Shown: positions 46,617-54,734, numbered from the stretch's first letter. The stretch: DNA of 64,000 nucleotides from Actinopolyspora alba (GCF_900112765.1 NZ_FOMZ01000007.1:124001-188000), one strand, 5' to 3'. Numbers and translations: made by a program. The notes: generated from the sequence alone by a model not told the origin.

Positions 46617-48167
46617 TCACGCCGGACAGGCCGCGTCGCGGGGCGGAACCTCGCCCTCGACCAGGAATCCGCTGACGAGTTCCGTGACGCAGTCGGACCG
46701 CCCCAGCGCACCGCGCCCGCTTCCCAGCCAGCTCACCTTGCTGCCGTTGGGCAGCGTGGCGGCCATGTTCTCACTGCCGGTCGCGGGGGTCAGGGGATCG
46801 TTCTCGGTGGCTATCACCGGTATACGTGGCAGTCGACCGTTGCCGGGCGAAGGCATCGCCTGTTGCGGTCTGGGCCATGTCGAGCACCTGATCAGTCGTT
46901 GTGCGAACACGCCGCCGAAGAGTGGTCTGCTGTCGACCCATTCCTCGGCGATGTCGCGCGCTCGCTCCGGCGGGAGCCGCAACATCGTGTCGTTGCAGCG
47001 TGTCACCATGCGCTGTCCCAGCCGGTCGGCCCCGACCTCGGAATTCCGGATGAAGCCCGCCAACGCGCTGCCGTCGCCGTCCTCGGCCGCCGCGATGGCC
47101 CGCGTCAATCGGGGCCAGTCATCCCGGTTCCCCAGACCGTGCAGCACCGCTCTGGTCAGTTCCCCCGAGGTGAGCGGTGCTCCGCCGTCCGTCGGCAGGG
47201 CCTGTCCGCGAGTGCGTTCGATGAGCGAGTCCAGCCGTTGCCTCGGCGAGTCCCCCAGCGCGCACTCGTCGGCGTCGCGGCACGTCGCGGCGAACACGTC
47301 GAAGGTCCGCTCGGCGCCGTCGGCGCGCCGTTTCAGCTGCGCCAGGGTTTTCAGCGTCGGGTCCGGGGCACCGTCGAAGACCATCCTGCCCACGTTGTTC
47401 GGATAGTCACGTGCGTAGACGCTCAGCACGCGCGACCCCTCGCCACGGCCGATGGCGTGCAGTCGGGGAACGCCGAGTTGCAGTCGCAGTTCCTCCAGGT
47501 CGTTCGAAGCGTGGCGCGTGTCGTAGGTCTGGGCTCGTCGTTCCAGCTCCAACAGGCACTTCTGGCTGGCCGTACGCACCGATTCCAACAACCCGTCCAA
47601 CGCCGCGTCGTCGGTCGCTCGGGAGTCGAACCGAGTTATGGCCTCGCGTTCCCGCTCGGGTACGCAGTTCGCCGGATCGGAATCCCCGGTGCCCCGGCGG
47701 TCCATTCCGATGATCCTGAACTCGCGCAGCATCCGTTCGGGCAGCCGCGTGGCGAGGCGCGCGGCGAAGGTCGTTCCCGGTGCGCCGCGGATGTCGTTGA
47801 CCACCACCAGCGGGACGTCACCGGAGCCGGCGGTCAGCAGCGCGATCCGTGTGGTGCCACCGCGCACGGCCCCGGGAGGATCGGTGCTGGTCAGCAGGCT
47901 AGTGCACGAGAACCGCATGTCGCCGGGGGAGTGGCTCGAATCAAGCTCGCTTTTGGTCGCGGCGGTGCAGTCCGACCAGTCCAGCGCGTTGTGGCTCGAC
48001 GGCCCCAGCGGCGGCACGGTTCGTGGCTCGGAGTTCCGCGGGGTTCGCGCACCGGAGTTCCCGTCGTCCCGATAGGCCACGGCCGGACGGTCGGACGGTC
48101 CCGCGGAACACGCCGTGAGCACCAGAAGCAGCAGGATGACACCGACTCTGCCGATGACGCGCGGCAC
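46617..48167 (-). CDS. Lipoprotein of the tripeptidyl-aminopeptidase alpha/beta-hydrolase family, catalytic residues lost
   Basis: A 516-residue protein with a lipobox LTAC (Cys 20) and an alpha/beta-hydrolase fold with TAP-like C-terminus. Active relatives have G-x-S-x-G with the nucleophile Ser (as in GGSYGSR); here the same place reads IGRGEGSR, so Ser is Gly. The catalytic His in GAGHG is Arg here (GSGRGALG), while the Asp of ENDPLTP is kept. It therefore cannot hydrolyse by the usual mechanism and is probably a binding or scaffold protein on the cell surface. The GTG at 48167 has AAGGAG 7 bases upstream. Corresponds to Rv2672 by position. Confidence 0.8.
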   Translation of the reverse strand: MPRVIGRVGVILLLLVLTACSAGPSDRPAVAYRDDGNSGARTPRNSEPRTVPPLGPSSHNALDWSDCTAATKSELDSSHSPGDMRFSCTSLLTSTDPPGAVRGGTTRIALLTAGSGDVPLVVVNDIRGAPGTTFAARLATRLPERMLREFRIIGMDRRGTGDSDPANCVPEREREAITRFDSRATDDAALDGLLESVRTASQKCLLELERRAQTYDTRHASNDLEELRLQLGVPRLHAIGRGEGSRVLSVYARDYPNNVGRMVFDGAPDPTLKTLAQLKRRADGAERTFDVFAATCRDADECALGDSPRQRLDSLIERTRGQALPTDGGAPLTSGELTRAVLHGLGNRDDWPRLTRAIAAAEDGDGSALAGFIRNSEVGADRLGQRMVTRCNDTMLRLPPERARDIAEEWVDSRPLFGGVFAQRLIRCSTWPRPQQAMPSPGNGRLPRIPVIATENDPLTPATGSENMAATLPNGSKVSWLGSGRGALGRSDCVTELVSGFLVEGEVPPRDAACPA

Positions 48168-48518
48168 GTGAACTCCTTCTCGGCGCGGTGTGCTGACTCG
48201 GACGGGCGCCTTCCCTCCCCTGTGCACTCCGGGAATCATCGCACGGTCGGTGTGAGAAGTGGGTTAACGGTCGCGGCGGTCACGTCGGTGGTACCGGTAG
48301 GGCGGTGTTGCAGTAGTCTGCCGTCCGGCCGGTCCTCCGGCAGCACCGACCGCACCCACCGCTCGTGGCGCTTTCCACGTCCCGGCAGCGGGACAGCACC
48401 ACCGAGGCGGAACGGGGATTCCCCGTGTTCCGCGAGACGGGTACCCGCGCGGACCACCGGTGGGGGCGAACGTCGTCGACCCGTGCGGCATCGATTCGGA
48501 CAGGAATGGAACGCGACC
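48168..48518. other. Divergent region between the lipoprotein and the EamA exporter
   Basis: 351 bases. A hairpin CGGAAC-GGGG-ATT-CCCC-GT-GTTCCG at 48408-48432 lies about 90 bases before the exporter start and might be an attenuator or operator. The exporter frame is open far upstream but has no start signals there. Confidence 0.45.
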
Positions 48519-49424
48519 GTGGCACAACTGGACGAGGCCTCGTCAGCCGGTCGGCATCCCGAAGGACGGTTCGGCGCGCTGGCCACCCGTGCTTTCGGGG
48601 CCGTGCCCCCGCCCGTGCTCGTGGTCACCGGCATGATCAGTTTGCAGGTCGGTGCCGCCTTCGCCAAGCAGCTGTTCGCCATGGCCGGTGCGTTCGGCGT
48701 GAGCGCGATCCGACTCACCTTCGCCGCGCTGGTGCTGCTGCTGGTGTGGCGTCCCGCGTTGCGGATGGACCGCAGGACCTTTTTGGTCATCGCCGGATAC
48801 GGCGCGATGCTCGCCGGAATGAACACCAGCATCTACCACGCTTTCGAGCGGATTCCGCTGGGTATCGCCGTCACCATCGAGTTCCTGGGGCCGTTGTCGG
48901 TCGCGGTTTTCGGTTCCCGCCGCAAGCTCGACGTGGTCTGGGCGCTGCTCGCCGCCACCGGCGTCCTGCTGCTCTCCCGCGTGGAGGGCGGACTCGATCC
49001 GCTGGGGGTCGCCTTCGCGTTGCTGGCGGCGGTGTTCTGGGCGGGCTACATCCTGATGGGTGCCAAACTCGGTGACCGCACCACGGGCGGGGGTGGGCTC
49101 GCCGTCGGGATGGCGGTCGGCGCGGTGCTGGTGCTCCCGTTCGGGGTGGTCGAGTCGAACACCGCACTGCTCGATCCGCACGTGCTGGCCGTGGGACTGG
49201 TGGTCGCCCTGATGTCCTCCGTCGTGCCCTACTCGCTGGAGCTGGAGGCGCTGCGCCGCATCCCACCGCGGGTCTTCGGGGTGCTGATGAGTCTGGAGCC
49301 CGCCGTGGCAGCCCTGGCCGGGCTGGTGGTGCTGCGGGAGGCGCTCGGCGCGGGACAGTGGCTCGCGGTGCTGTGCGTGGTGCTCGCCTCGATCGGAGCG
49401 ACTCGCGGTGGTGCACGAGCTTGA
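48519..49424 (+). CDS. EamA/RhtA-type drug/metabolite transporter
   Basis: A 301-residue protein with ten membrane helices in two EamA repeats; the stretches ISLQVGAAFAKQLF, NTSIYHAFERIPLGIAVTIEFLGPLS and VPYSLELEALRRIPPRVFGVLMSLEP match RhtA, the threonine/homoserine exporter. The substrate is probably amino acids or small metabolites, not proven. The GTG at 48519 has a weak AGGAATGGAA upstream; the region between the two divergent genes is long enough for its own promoter. Confidence 0.85.
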   Translation: MAQLDEASSAGRHPEGRFGALATRAFGAVPPPVLVVTGMISLQVGAAFAKQLFAMAGAFGVSAIRLTFAALVLLLVWRPALRMDRRTFLVIAGYGAMLAGMNTSIYHAFERIPLGIAVTIEFLGPLSVAVFGSRRKLDVVWALLAATGVLLLSRVEGGLDPLGVAFALLAAVFWAGYILMGAKLGDRTTGGGGLAVGMAVGAVLVLPFGVVESNTALLDPHVLAVGLVVALMSSVVPYSLELEALRRIPPRVFGVLMSLEPAVAALAGLVVLREALGAGQWLAVLCVVLASIGATRGGARA

Positions 49425-49437
49425 GCGTCGGGACTTC

Positions 49438-50064
49438 TCACCGCACGCGTTGCGCCGGTGAGCTGTCCAGGTTCAGCCGGACAACGGTCGGCAGCGTCTC
49501 GACACGGAGCGCCTCGCGGGCTCGGGAGAGCACCTTCTCGTCCAGTTCCTCCCAGACCTGACGGACATCGGTGCCGTGCTGCAACGACAGCACCATCCGC
49601 AGTCCGGGGTTCTCGGCGGTGCCGGTGGTACGCACCCGTGCTCGGGTCACACCGCTGACCTCGCGCGCGTCGGTTCGCACCGCGTCCGTGAACGCCGTCC
49701 CGGTGAGCGAGGTGGTTCCCGTGGCGCCGCCGCCGATGTGGATGTCCGGGCGGTTCTCCGGACGCAACGCGTGGATCAGCCACCAGAGTCCCAGCAGCAC
49801 CAGCAGCACGCCCAGCACGGCCACCGCCGTGAGACTCAACCGGGGATTGTCCCGGATCCATTGTTCCAGCAGCGGGTCCAGCACCGGGCGGCCCGCCCGG
49901 TACACCCCGAGAACACCCGAGCCCACCAGCAGTGTCAGCGCACCCGCCAGCACCGCCAGCGTCCCGACCACGTGAACGATCGCCCGCTCGAAGGTCAGCG
50001 AGCGTCCCAGCCGGTTCGCGGTCCGCTCGGTGTGTCGCGGTGCGCTCGACTGCTCAACCGCCAT
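49438..50064 (-). CDS. amaP: Alkaline-shock response membrane anchor AmaP
   Basis: A 208-residue protein with two membrane segments at about 28-52 and 75-98 (IVHVVGTLAVLAGALTLLVGSG; LTAVAVLGVLLVLLGLWWLI) and a cytoplasmic alpha/beta domain that resembles Asp23 (TRARVRTTGTAENPGLRMVLSL). AmaP anchors Asp23 on the membrane in Staphylococcus. Last gene of the Asp23 cluster. ATG preceded by GAGGAGC. Confidence 0.8.
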   Translation of the reverse strand: MAVEQSSAPRHTERTANRLGRSLTFERAIVHVVGTLAVLAGALTLLVGSGVLGVYRAGRPVLDPLLEQWIRDNPRLSLTAVAVLGVLLVLLGLWWLIHALRPENRPDIHIGGGATGTTSLTGTAFTDAVRTDAREVSGVTRARVRTTGTAENPGLRMVLSLQHGTDVRQVWEELDEKVLSRAREALRVETLPTVVRLNLDSSPAQRVR

Positions 50065-50088
50065 GATCGCTCCTCGACAGCCTTGTGG

Positions 50089-50622
50089 TCATCGCTGTTT
50101 CGTCGGTTTGACCGCGACCGAGACCTTCGGGGGCGTGACCAGCGGCAGTTCCTCCGTCGCGGCACGAGCGGTCTCCCGCAGTCTGGGTTCGAGGTCACCG
50201 ACCTCGGTGAATTGGCTGACCGCGTTCACCCGCACCGCTTTGCGGCGCGCGACCACGGACGCGCGTGCCACCCCGTCCTGTTCCCTGATCCGGTGGCCGA
50301 CCAGCCGTGCGAGTGACCGAGGACGGGTGACCACCACCACCTCCGGCGCGGGATCGTGCAGTCTGATGTCTCCCCTGCCCGCCCGGGAGGCCACGAAAAT
50401 CAGCAACAGGCCGAGCACGACGGTGACGGCCGCCCCCGTTCGCACCAGGGTGTCCCGCCAGGAGACTCCGGCCAGTTCGTCTCGCAGGGTGGCACGGTCC
50501 ACCAGCAGCGGGTCCGCTCCGGTGGAGACGGCGGCGCGTACCGCTTCGACCACCAGCAGCAGACCAGCGGCCAGGAACAGCAGTCCCAACAGCGTGGTGA
50601 GGATTCGAACGAACGCACGCAT
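50089..50622 (-). CDS. DUF6286 membrane protein of the Asp23 cluster
   Basis: A 177-residue protein with two membrane segments (LTTLLGLLFLAAGLLLVVEAV; TGAAVTVVLGLLLIFVA) and a cytoplasmic domain with RLVGHRIREQDGVARASVVARRKAV. It resembles AmaP in layout and is found with Asp23 genes in actinobacteria. ATG with GGAAGGA about 11 bases upstream. Function unknown; probably a second membrane anchor. Confidence 0.78.
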   Translation of the reverse strand: MRAFVRILTTLLGLLFLAAGLLLVVEAVRAAVSTGADPLLVDRATLRDELAGVSWRDTLVRTGAAVTVVLGLLLIFVASRAGRGDIRLHDPAPEVVVVTRPRSLARLVGHRIREQDGVARASVVARRKAVRVNAVSQFTEVGDLEPRLRETARAATEELPLVTPPKVSVAVKPTKQR

Positions 50623-50650
50623 CGATCGGCAGTCCTTCCAGTGTGAGCGG

Positions 50651-51061
50651 CTACTCCACTCGTGGGGCGGTGGGGTGCGGCACCAGCGCGGTGACCGTGA
50701 CGTCCACCGTGGCGACCCGGCAGTCCGCCATGCGTTCCAGCTCGGTGCGTACCCGTTCGCGAACGGCGCTCACGGTCTCGGCGATCGGTGCCGGATAACG
50801 CAGCGCGAGTTCCAGACGTATCCGCAACTGTCGCTCCGGACCGGCCAACCGTGCCGTCGCTCCGTGCTCGCCCGTACCGAGCCCCGCCACGCGCCGTCGC
50901 AGCCGGACACAGTTCGGCACGGAGTCCGCCGCGTGTTCGGCGATCCTGCGCAGCACTCCCCGGTCGATCCGCAGTCCACCGCGTTCCGCCGGCTCGGTGA
51001 CACTGCCGCGCTCGGAACGTGTCGTCGCGGTGCTCTCGGCGGTGCCCACTGTCCCGGTCAC
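50651..51061 (-). CDS. Asp23/Gls24-family envelope-stress protein
   Basis: A 136-residue Asp23-like protein; the core (GGLRIDRGVLRRIAEHAADSVP ... LRIRLELALRYPAPIAETVSAVRERVRTELERM ... VDVTVTAL) has the family strand-helix pattern and the AYPxxI-like ALRYPAPI motif. Starts GTG at 51061 overlapping the stop of the upstream 59-residue membrane protein by 4 bases. Probably sits on the inner membrane face with AmaP and DUF6286 partners. Confidence 0.78.
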   Translation of the reverse strand: MTGTVGTAESTATTRSERGSVTEPAERGGLRIDRGVLRRIAEHAADSVPNCVRLRRRVAGLGTGEHGATARLAGPERQLRIRLELALRYPAPIAETVSAVRERVRTELERMADCRVATVDVTVTALVPHPTAPRVE

Positions 51062-51237
51062 CGGTCCTTGCCCCGTCCGAGCAGGTCACCGAACTCCATG
51101 TCGCCGTCCACGAACCGGCCCACCGCGAAGCCGATCAGACCGACCGCCAACGTGATCAGAAAGGCGGTGAAACCACCAGTGGTAACCGCTACGCCGAGAA
51201 TCAGCCCGGCGATCAAGCCGGTCTGTGTCGCGTTCAT
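51058..51237 (-). CDS. DUF2273-like small membrane protein (59 aa)
   Basis: A 59-residue protein, MNATQTGLIAGLILG at the N-terminus, two membrane helices, a Gly-rich turn, and the acidic end DGDMEFGDLLGRGKDR. It matches the layout of DUF2273 (YloU-cluster small integral membrane protein), always found with Asp23 genes. ATG at 51237, AGGAAGG 8 bases upstream, overlaps the following Asp23 gene (GTGA). Likely forms part of the membrane anchor. Confidence 0.78.
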   Translation of the reverse strand: MNATQTGLIAGLILGVAVTTGGFTAFLITLAVGLIGFAVGRFVDGDMEFGDLLGRGKDR

Positions 51238-51300
51238 GGCACAACCTTCCTATTAGTCCCTCGAGCCGGCGTGTGTTCGGTCGGTACGTGACCGCCGCGG

Positions 51301-51633
51301 TCATACGACTCGCGGACCGCGCCCGCGGCGTGCTCGCCATTCCCGTATTCGGGCCAGCAGCCCGCGCAGACCGTGTCGACGCACGAGCACCACCGGTCCG
51401 TCTCCCCGTTCGCCGGGCAGGGTATTCGGTGTTTCGCTCGGCGAGCGCACTCCGTCCCGTGCCGACTGTAGTTCCGCGACACCGGCGGCGAAGACTTCGG
51501 GATCACCACCGACGTCGGGATGGTTCGCACGTACGAACTCCCGCAGTCGGACCCGCGCTTCCCTGGCGTCGTCCGGGGTGCCGCGCGAGTCCGAACCCCG
51601 ATGCGAATCCGAACCCCGGCGCGAACCGATCAC
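51301..51633 (-). CDS. Small protein with J-domain-like HPD motif in the Asp23 cluster
   Basis: A 110-residue protein. Residues about 22-60 (helix VRLREFVRAN, then HPDVGGDPEVFAAGVAELQ) look like helix II, the HPD loop and helix III of a DnaJ J-domain; helix I is missing. The C-terminus is Arg-rich (LLARIREWRARRGRG). HPD is the residue trio that stimulates Hsp70 ATPase. GTG start at 51633 overlaps the preceding gene by four bases. I do not recognise the family; a Hsp70 link is inference. Confidence 0.65.
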   Translation of the reverse strand: MIGSRRGSDSHRGSDSRGTPDDAREARVRLREFVRANHPDVGGDPEVFAAGVAELQSARDGVRSPSETPNTLPGERGDGPVVLVRRHGLRGLLARIREWRARRGRGPRVV

Positions 51634-51983
51634 CTCGTCTCACCCGCACCGCGGTTCGACTCCGGTTCGTGTTCCGGTGCGAGCACGTCCGCGACGGTCA
51701 CGTCGATCCTCGTTTCACCGGTCACTTCGCGTATCCTCTCCCGGATCTCGGCCACGAGCTCGGGAACGGGACGTCGCAGCAGCAGCACGACACACACCTC
51801 GGTCGCCTCGCCGGTGTCCGAGGTGGTTCGGACGCCGGTCACCCGTCGCCCGGGCAGGTGGGTGGCGACGATTCCGTGCTCCCCGCCGTCCAGCCGAACC
51901 ACGCAGGGGTGCTCGAGGGCCGCTGCCGCTATCCGCTCGGCGACGTGCTCGTGCTCCCGTGCGGTCTCGTTTTCCGTGGTCAT
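51630..51983 (-). CDS. Asp23-like protein (short)
   Basis: A 117-residue protein with Asp23-like strand-helix arrangement (VAERIAAAALEHPCVVRLDGGEHGIVATHL cut at landmarks; VCVVLLLRRPVPELVAEIRERIREVTG). Shorter than the other family members. ATG at 51983 follows GGGAGCACGAGG. Translationally coupled to the J-like gene by 4-base overlap. Confidence 0.65.
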   Translation of the reverse strand: MTTENETAREHEHVAERIAAAALEHPCVVRLDGGEHGIVATHLPGRRVTGVRTTSDTGEATEVCVVLLLRRPVPELVAEIRERIREVTGETRIDVTVADVLAPEHEPESNRGAGETR

Positions 51984-52069
51984 CCTCGTGCTCCCGTGCT
52001 GTTGTGACGTGGTTCGGGACGCACAACGTCCTCGGACGGGGACACCGGGCAGAGCCATCGCTCAGCCGG

Positions 52070-52609
52070 TCACTGCACTCGTGATCCCGTCCCGTTCTGT
52101 TGGGTGGTCTCCTCATCCTCATCGGAGGGGAGGTGGATGTCGTTGACCGAGATGTTGACCTCGGTCACCTCCAAGCCGCACATGCGTTCCACACTTTGGA
52201 TCACATTGCGACGTACCGCACGGGCGAGATCCACGATCGCGGCACCGTACTCCACGACGATGTCCAGGTCGATAGCGGCCTGGCGTTCCCCGACCTCCAC
52301 CTGCACGCCCGAAACGTTCGAACTCCCGGTGCCGCCGGGGATGCGTTCCCGCAGGGCACCGAAAGCGCGTGACACGCCGCCACCCATCGAGTACACCCCG
52401 GAGATCTCCCGTGCGGCGATTCCGGCGATCTTCTGCACCACCGAGGAGGAGATGCTGGTCCTGCCCTGCGAGGTGTCGTCCGCCAGGCGCGCGGGTGTGT
52501 CCGGCGAACGGGACTCCGGGATACCGGTCACGTCCCTGCCGCCCGGCTGTTCCGACTGCGTGGACTCCGACTTGCTCGAACGGGTGGAGCTGCTGCCCGA
52601 CTGTGTCAT
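52070..52609 (-). CDS. Asp23/Gls24-family envelope-stress protein
   Basis: A 179-residue canonical Asp23 protein: disordered Ser-rich N-terminus (about 1-45), then TSISSSVVQKIAGIAAREISGVYSMGGG, VEVGERQAAIDLDIVVEYG and VIQSVERMCGLEVTEVNISVNDIH. Members accumulate at the cell envelope under alkaline or cell-wall stress. ATG with AAAGGAG upstream. It is separated from the anti-sigma gene by 122 bases, which could hold its own promoter. It is the reference sequence for the Asp23-like tails seen elsewhere in this cluster. Confidence 0.88.
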   Translation of the reverse strand: MTQSGSSSTRSSKSESTQSEQPGGRDVTGIPESRSPDTPARLADDTSQGRTSISSSVVQKIAGIAAREISGVYSMGGGVSRAFGALRERIPGGTGSSNVSGVQVEVGERQAAIDLDIVVEYGAAIVDLARAVRRNVIQSVERMCGLEVTEVNISVNDIHLPSDEDEETTQQNGTGSRVQ

Positions 52610-52731
52610 GCCGACTCCTTTCGGAAACACCGGTCGCCCCGTCTCCGAGCTGATGACGGGGCTCGTCGGTGTGGACTGGTACCCGATCAGATGCTAATTC
52701 GTGCCCCGGTCTTCCGGCCCGACACGCGTTA

Positions 52732-53331
52732 TCACCCGATTGGGGGACTGTCGGTTTCTTCTCCGGTTCCGTCCCACGGTGGAACGACATCGGCCAGCCG
52801 TACGGAGACATCCGGGGTGCCCGCGCCGAGATAGCCGTGCAGCGCGGCCACCAGCCTGCGCCGGATCTCGGCCAGTAACTCGTGAGCGGCCGTCGGGTAG
52901 GCGGCCACCAGATCGACGCGCACCGCCTCGTCCGCCATCAGGCACGAGCGCACCGCCATGCCGGAGAAGTCATCCAGGACCTCCGCGCTCAGTCGTCGCG
53001 TCAGGCTCAGCGTGGCCGCTGCCTGGATGAGCAGTTTGCCGTGCTCCTGTGACAGTTCCAGCGGTTGGCCACCGTGCCTGTCGCGCAGTCCGCGCAGGGT
53101 GGTCAGCGTTCGGTCCACCAGGTCGTTCGAGGCAACCGCGTGACTCCGTGCCAGTCGTCGCACGGGTCGCCAGCGCCGGGATATCTCCGCCAGCTCCGCC
53201 CGACAGTGCGGACAGTCCCGCAGGTGCTCCTCGAATTCTGGGGGTACACCGTCCAGGTGATATCCGATCAGCGCGCCGACACGCTGACCGCAGGGCAGGC
53301 GCCGATCCGAAGCGAAGCTCTCTTCGTTCAA
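52732..53331 (-). CDS. Zinc anti-sigma factor with C-terminal Asp23-like domain
   Basis: A 199-residue protein. Its N-terminus has the ZAS motif H36-x3-C40-x2-C43 (HLRDCPHC) with Cys 14 as further ligand; ZAS proteins bind ECF sigma factors. There is no membrane helix. Residues about 93-199 (VRVDLVAAYPTAAHELLAEIRRRL ... VSVRLADV) follow the Asp23 pattern. TTG start at 53331 overlaps the sigma stop (TTGA) and has GGAGGT upstream, which decides it. Probably holds the sigma factor inactive; the tail may interact with the Asp23 proteins downstream (inference). Confidence 0.8.
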   Translation of the reverse strand: MNEESFASDRRLPCGQRVGALIGYHLDGVPPEFEEHLRDCPHCRAELAEISRRWRPVRRLARSHAVASNDLVDRTLTTLRGLRDRHGGQPLELSQEHGKLLIQAAATLSLTRRLSAEVLDDFSGMAVRSCLMADEAVRVDLVAAYPTAAHELLAEIRRRLVAALHGYLGAGTPDVSVRLADVVPPWDGTGEETDSPPIG

Positions 53332-53912
53332 GGCACCTCCTTCAATTCGGCCAACAGTGCCAGACGTGCCCGGTGGAGCCGAGACCGCAGCGCGGTGACG
53401 TTCACCTCCAGCACTTCGGCGACCTCCTCGTAGTTCATCCCCTCGAGCTCACGCAGCACCAGTGGCAGTCGTTGGGAGGGTTCGAGGCGGGATATCGCCG
53501 CGTGCACTCGTCTGGTCTCCTCCTCGCGTAACGCCGTCCCCTCCGGGTTTCCCGTATTCCCCACCGGGGTCATGGATTCGTCGGTCGGGTCCAGCGGAAC
53601 CGTGGGGCGTCGTTTGCGGACCTGGCTCAGTGCCGCGTTGGTGACCACCCGGTAGAGCCACGTCGACGCGGCGGAGTCACCGCGAAACGTGGCCAGCGAG
53701 CGCCAGGCCGAGACCCAGGCGTCCTGCACGGCGTCCTCCGCCTCAGCCGGATCGCCCACGATCCGCAGTGCCACGCGGTAGAGCTTGCCGGTGTGCGTGC
53801 GAACGAGGGAGTCGAACGCCGAGGTGTCGCCGTTCCTGGCCGCCATGAGCAGTGCGCTGTCGTCGCGGACGCGCTCGTCGAGCTGTCGGTCGGCATCGAC
53901 CCCGTCGGTCAC
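53328..53912 (-). CDS. ECF RNA polymerase sigma factor (SigE-like)
   Basis: A 194-residue ECF sigma: region 2 (FDSLVRTHTGKLYRVALRIVGDPAEAEDAVQDAWVSAWR in family blocks; STWLYRVVTNAAL) and region 4 (LPLVLRELEGMNYEEVAEVLEVNVTALRSRLHRARLALL). Proteins of this kind recognise GGAAC-type promoters. GTG at 53912 overlaps the stop of the upstream reductase (GTGA), and its stop overlaps the anti-sigma TTG, so three genes are coupled. Confidence 0.9.
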   Translation of the reverse strand: MTDGVDADRQLDERVRDDSALLMAARNGDTSAFDSLVRTHTGKLYRVALRIVGDPAEAEDAVQDAWVSAWRSLATFRGDSAASTWLYRVVTNAALSQVRKRRPTVPLDPTDESMTPVGNTGNPEGTALREEETRRVHAAISRLEPSQRLPLVLRELEGMNYEEVAEVLEVNVTALRSRLHRARLALLAELKEVP

Positions 53913-54679
53913 TCGGCCAGTCTCCCGTAGCGGAGCAGAAGCATCGATTCGTCGGCGTACAGCGCCGAGAGCAGCCGCATGCCACGCGGTGTTCCGGCCG
54001 CCGGGCCTGTAGCGATCCTACTGGTGTCCCCGCTGGTCAGCAGTGGTGACACGGTGAGGCAGAGTTCGTCGACCACGTCAGCGGCGATCAGTGCTCCGAA
54101 CAGGCCGGGACCACCCTCGCAACCGATGCGGTACAGCCCGCGCCGTGCCAGCTCCCGCAGGGCCGTCGGGAGATCGACCTCGTTCCGCCCTGCCGTCACC
54201 ACGTCGGCGCCCGCCTCGGTCAGCGCGGCGACGCGCTCAGCGGGCGCCGCCTCGCTGGTGAGCACGATCGGGGCGGCGACCGTGTCGGTGAGCAGCGGCG
54301 AGCCGGGGTCGATCGAACCGCTGCCGGTGACCACCGCTATCGGGGGAACTTCGCCCAGGCCGCGCTCGGTGCGTCGTCTGGTGCGCGCCTCGGTGCGCCG
54401 CAACCCCCGGTACCCCTCGGCCGCTGCGGTTCCGGCCCCGACCAGCACGACGTCCGAGAGATCCCGGATCAGCGAGAGCACGCGTCGGTCCACGGGGCTG
54501 GACAACCCGCGTGAACCGCCGTTCACCGCCACGGCGCCGTCCAGGCTGGAGACGAAGTTCACCCTCACCCACGGGCGGCTCAGTTCCGATGGGTACTCGT
54601 AGAAACTTTCCAGCTCGTCGGCCGTTTCCGGCTCGCTGTCCACCTGTTTCGTCTCTGGAACGGGCCACAGCTGCTGCAT
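53909..54679 (-). CDS. RibD C-terminal-domain reductase (pyrimidine reductase family)
   Basis: A 256-residue NADPH-dependent reductase of the dihydrofolate-reductase-like RibD_C family. Motifs: RVNFVSSLDGAVAVNGGSRGLS, VVLVGAGTAAAEGYRGL and CEGGPGLFGALIAADVVDEL. The stand-alone M. tuberculosis homolog Rv2671 can replace dihydrofolate reductase. Start ATG 54679, first gene of the sigma/Asp23 cluster and divergent from the ZapE-like gene. Confidence 0.88.
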   Translation of the reverse strand: MQQLWPVPETKQVDSEPETADELESFYEYPSELSRPWVRVNFVSSLDGAVAVNGGSRGLSSPVDRRVLSLIRDLSDVVLVGAGTAAAEGYRGLRRTEARTRRRTERGLGEVPPIAVVTGSGSIDPGSPLLTDTVAAPIVLTSEAAPAERVAALTEAGADVVTAGRNEVDLPTALRELARRGLYRIGCEGGPGLFGALIAADVVDELCLTVSPLLTSGDTSRIATGPAAGTPRGMRLLSALYADESMLLLRYGRLAE

Positions 54680-54722
54680 GGTTCCATCACAGCACGGCCA
54701 CGGGCAGCCACGAGCCTCCGGT

Positions 54723-54728
54723 TACAGT
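54723..54728 (+). promoter_or_regulatory. -10 box of the ZapE-like gene (leaderless)
   Basis: TACAGT ends 6 bases before the ATG at 54735, giving a transcription start at the ATG. No -35 is evident. Confidence 0.55.
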
Positions 54729-54734
54729 TCCAGC

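Noticed and set aside
46863-48518. Long open extension upstream of the EamA gene
   Set aside because: Antisense to the lipoprotein gene, low-complexity Arg-rich, no start signal.
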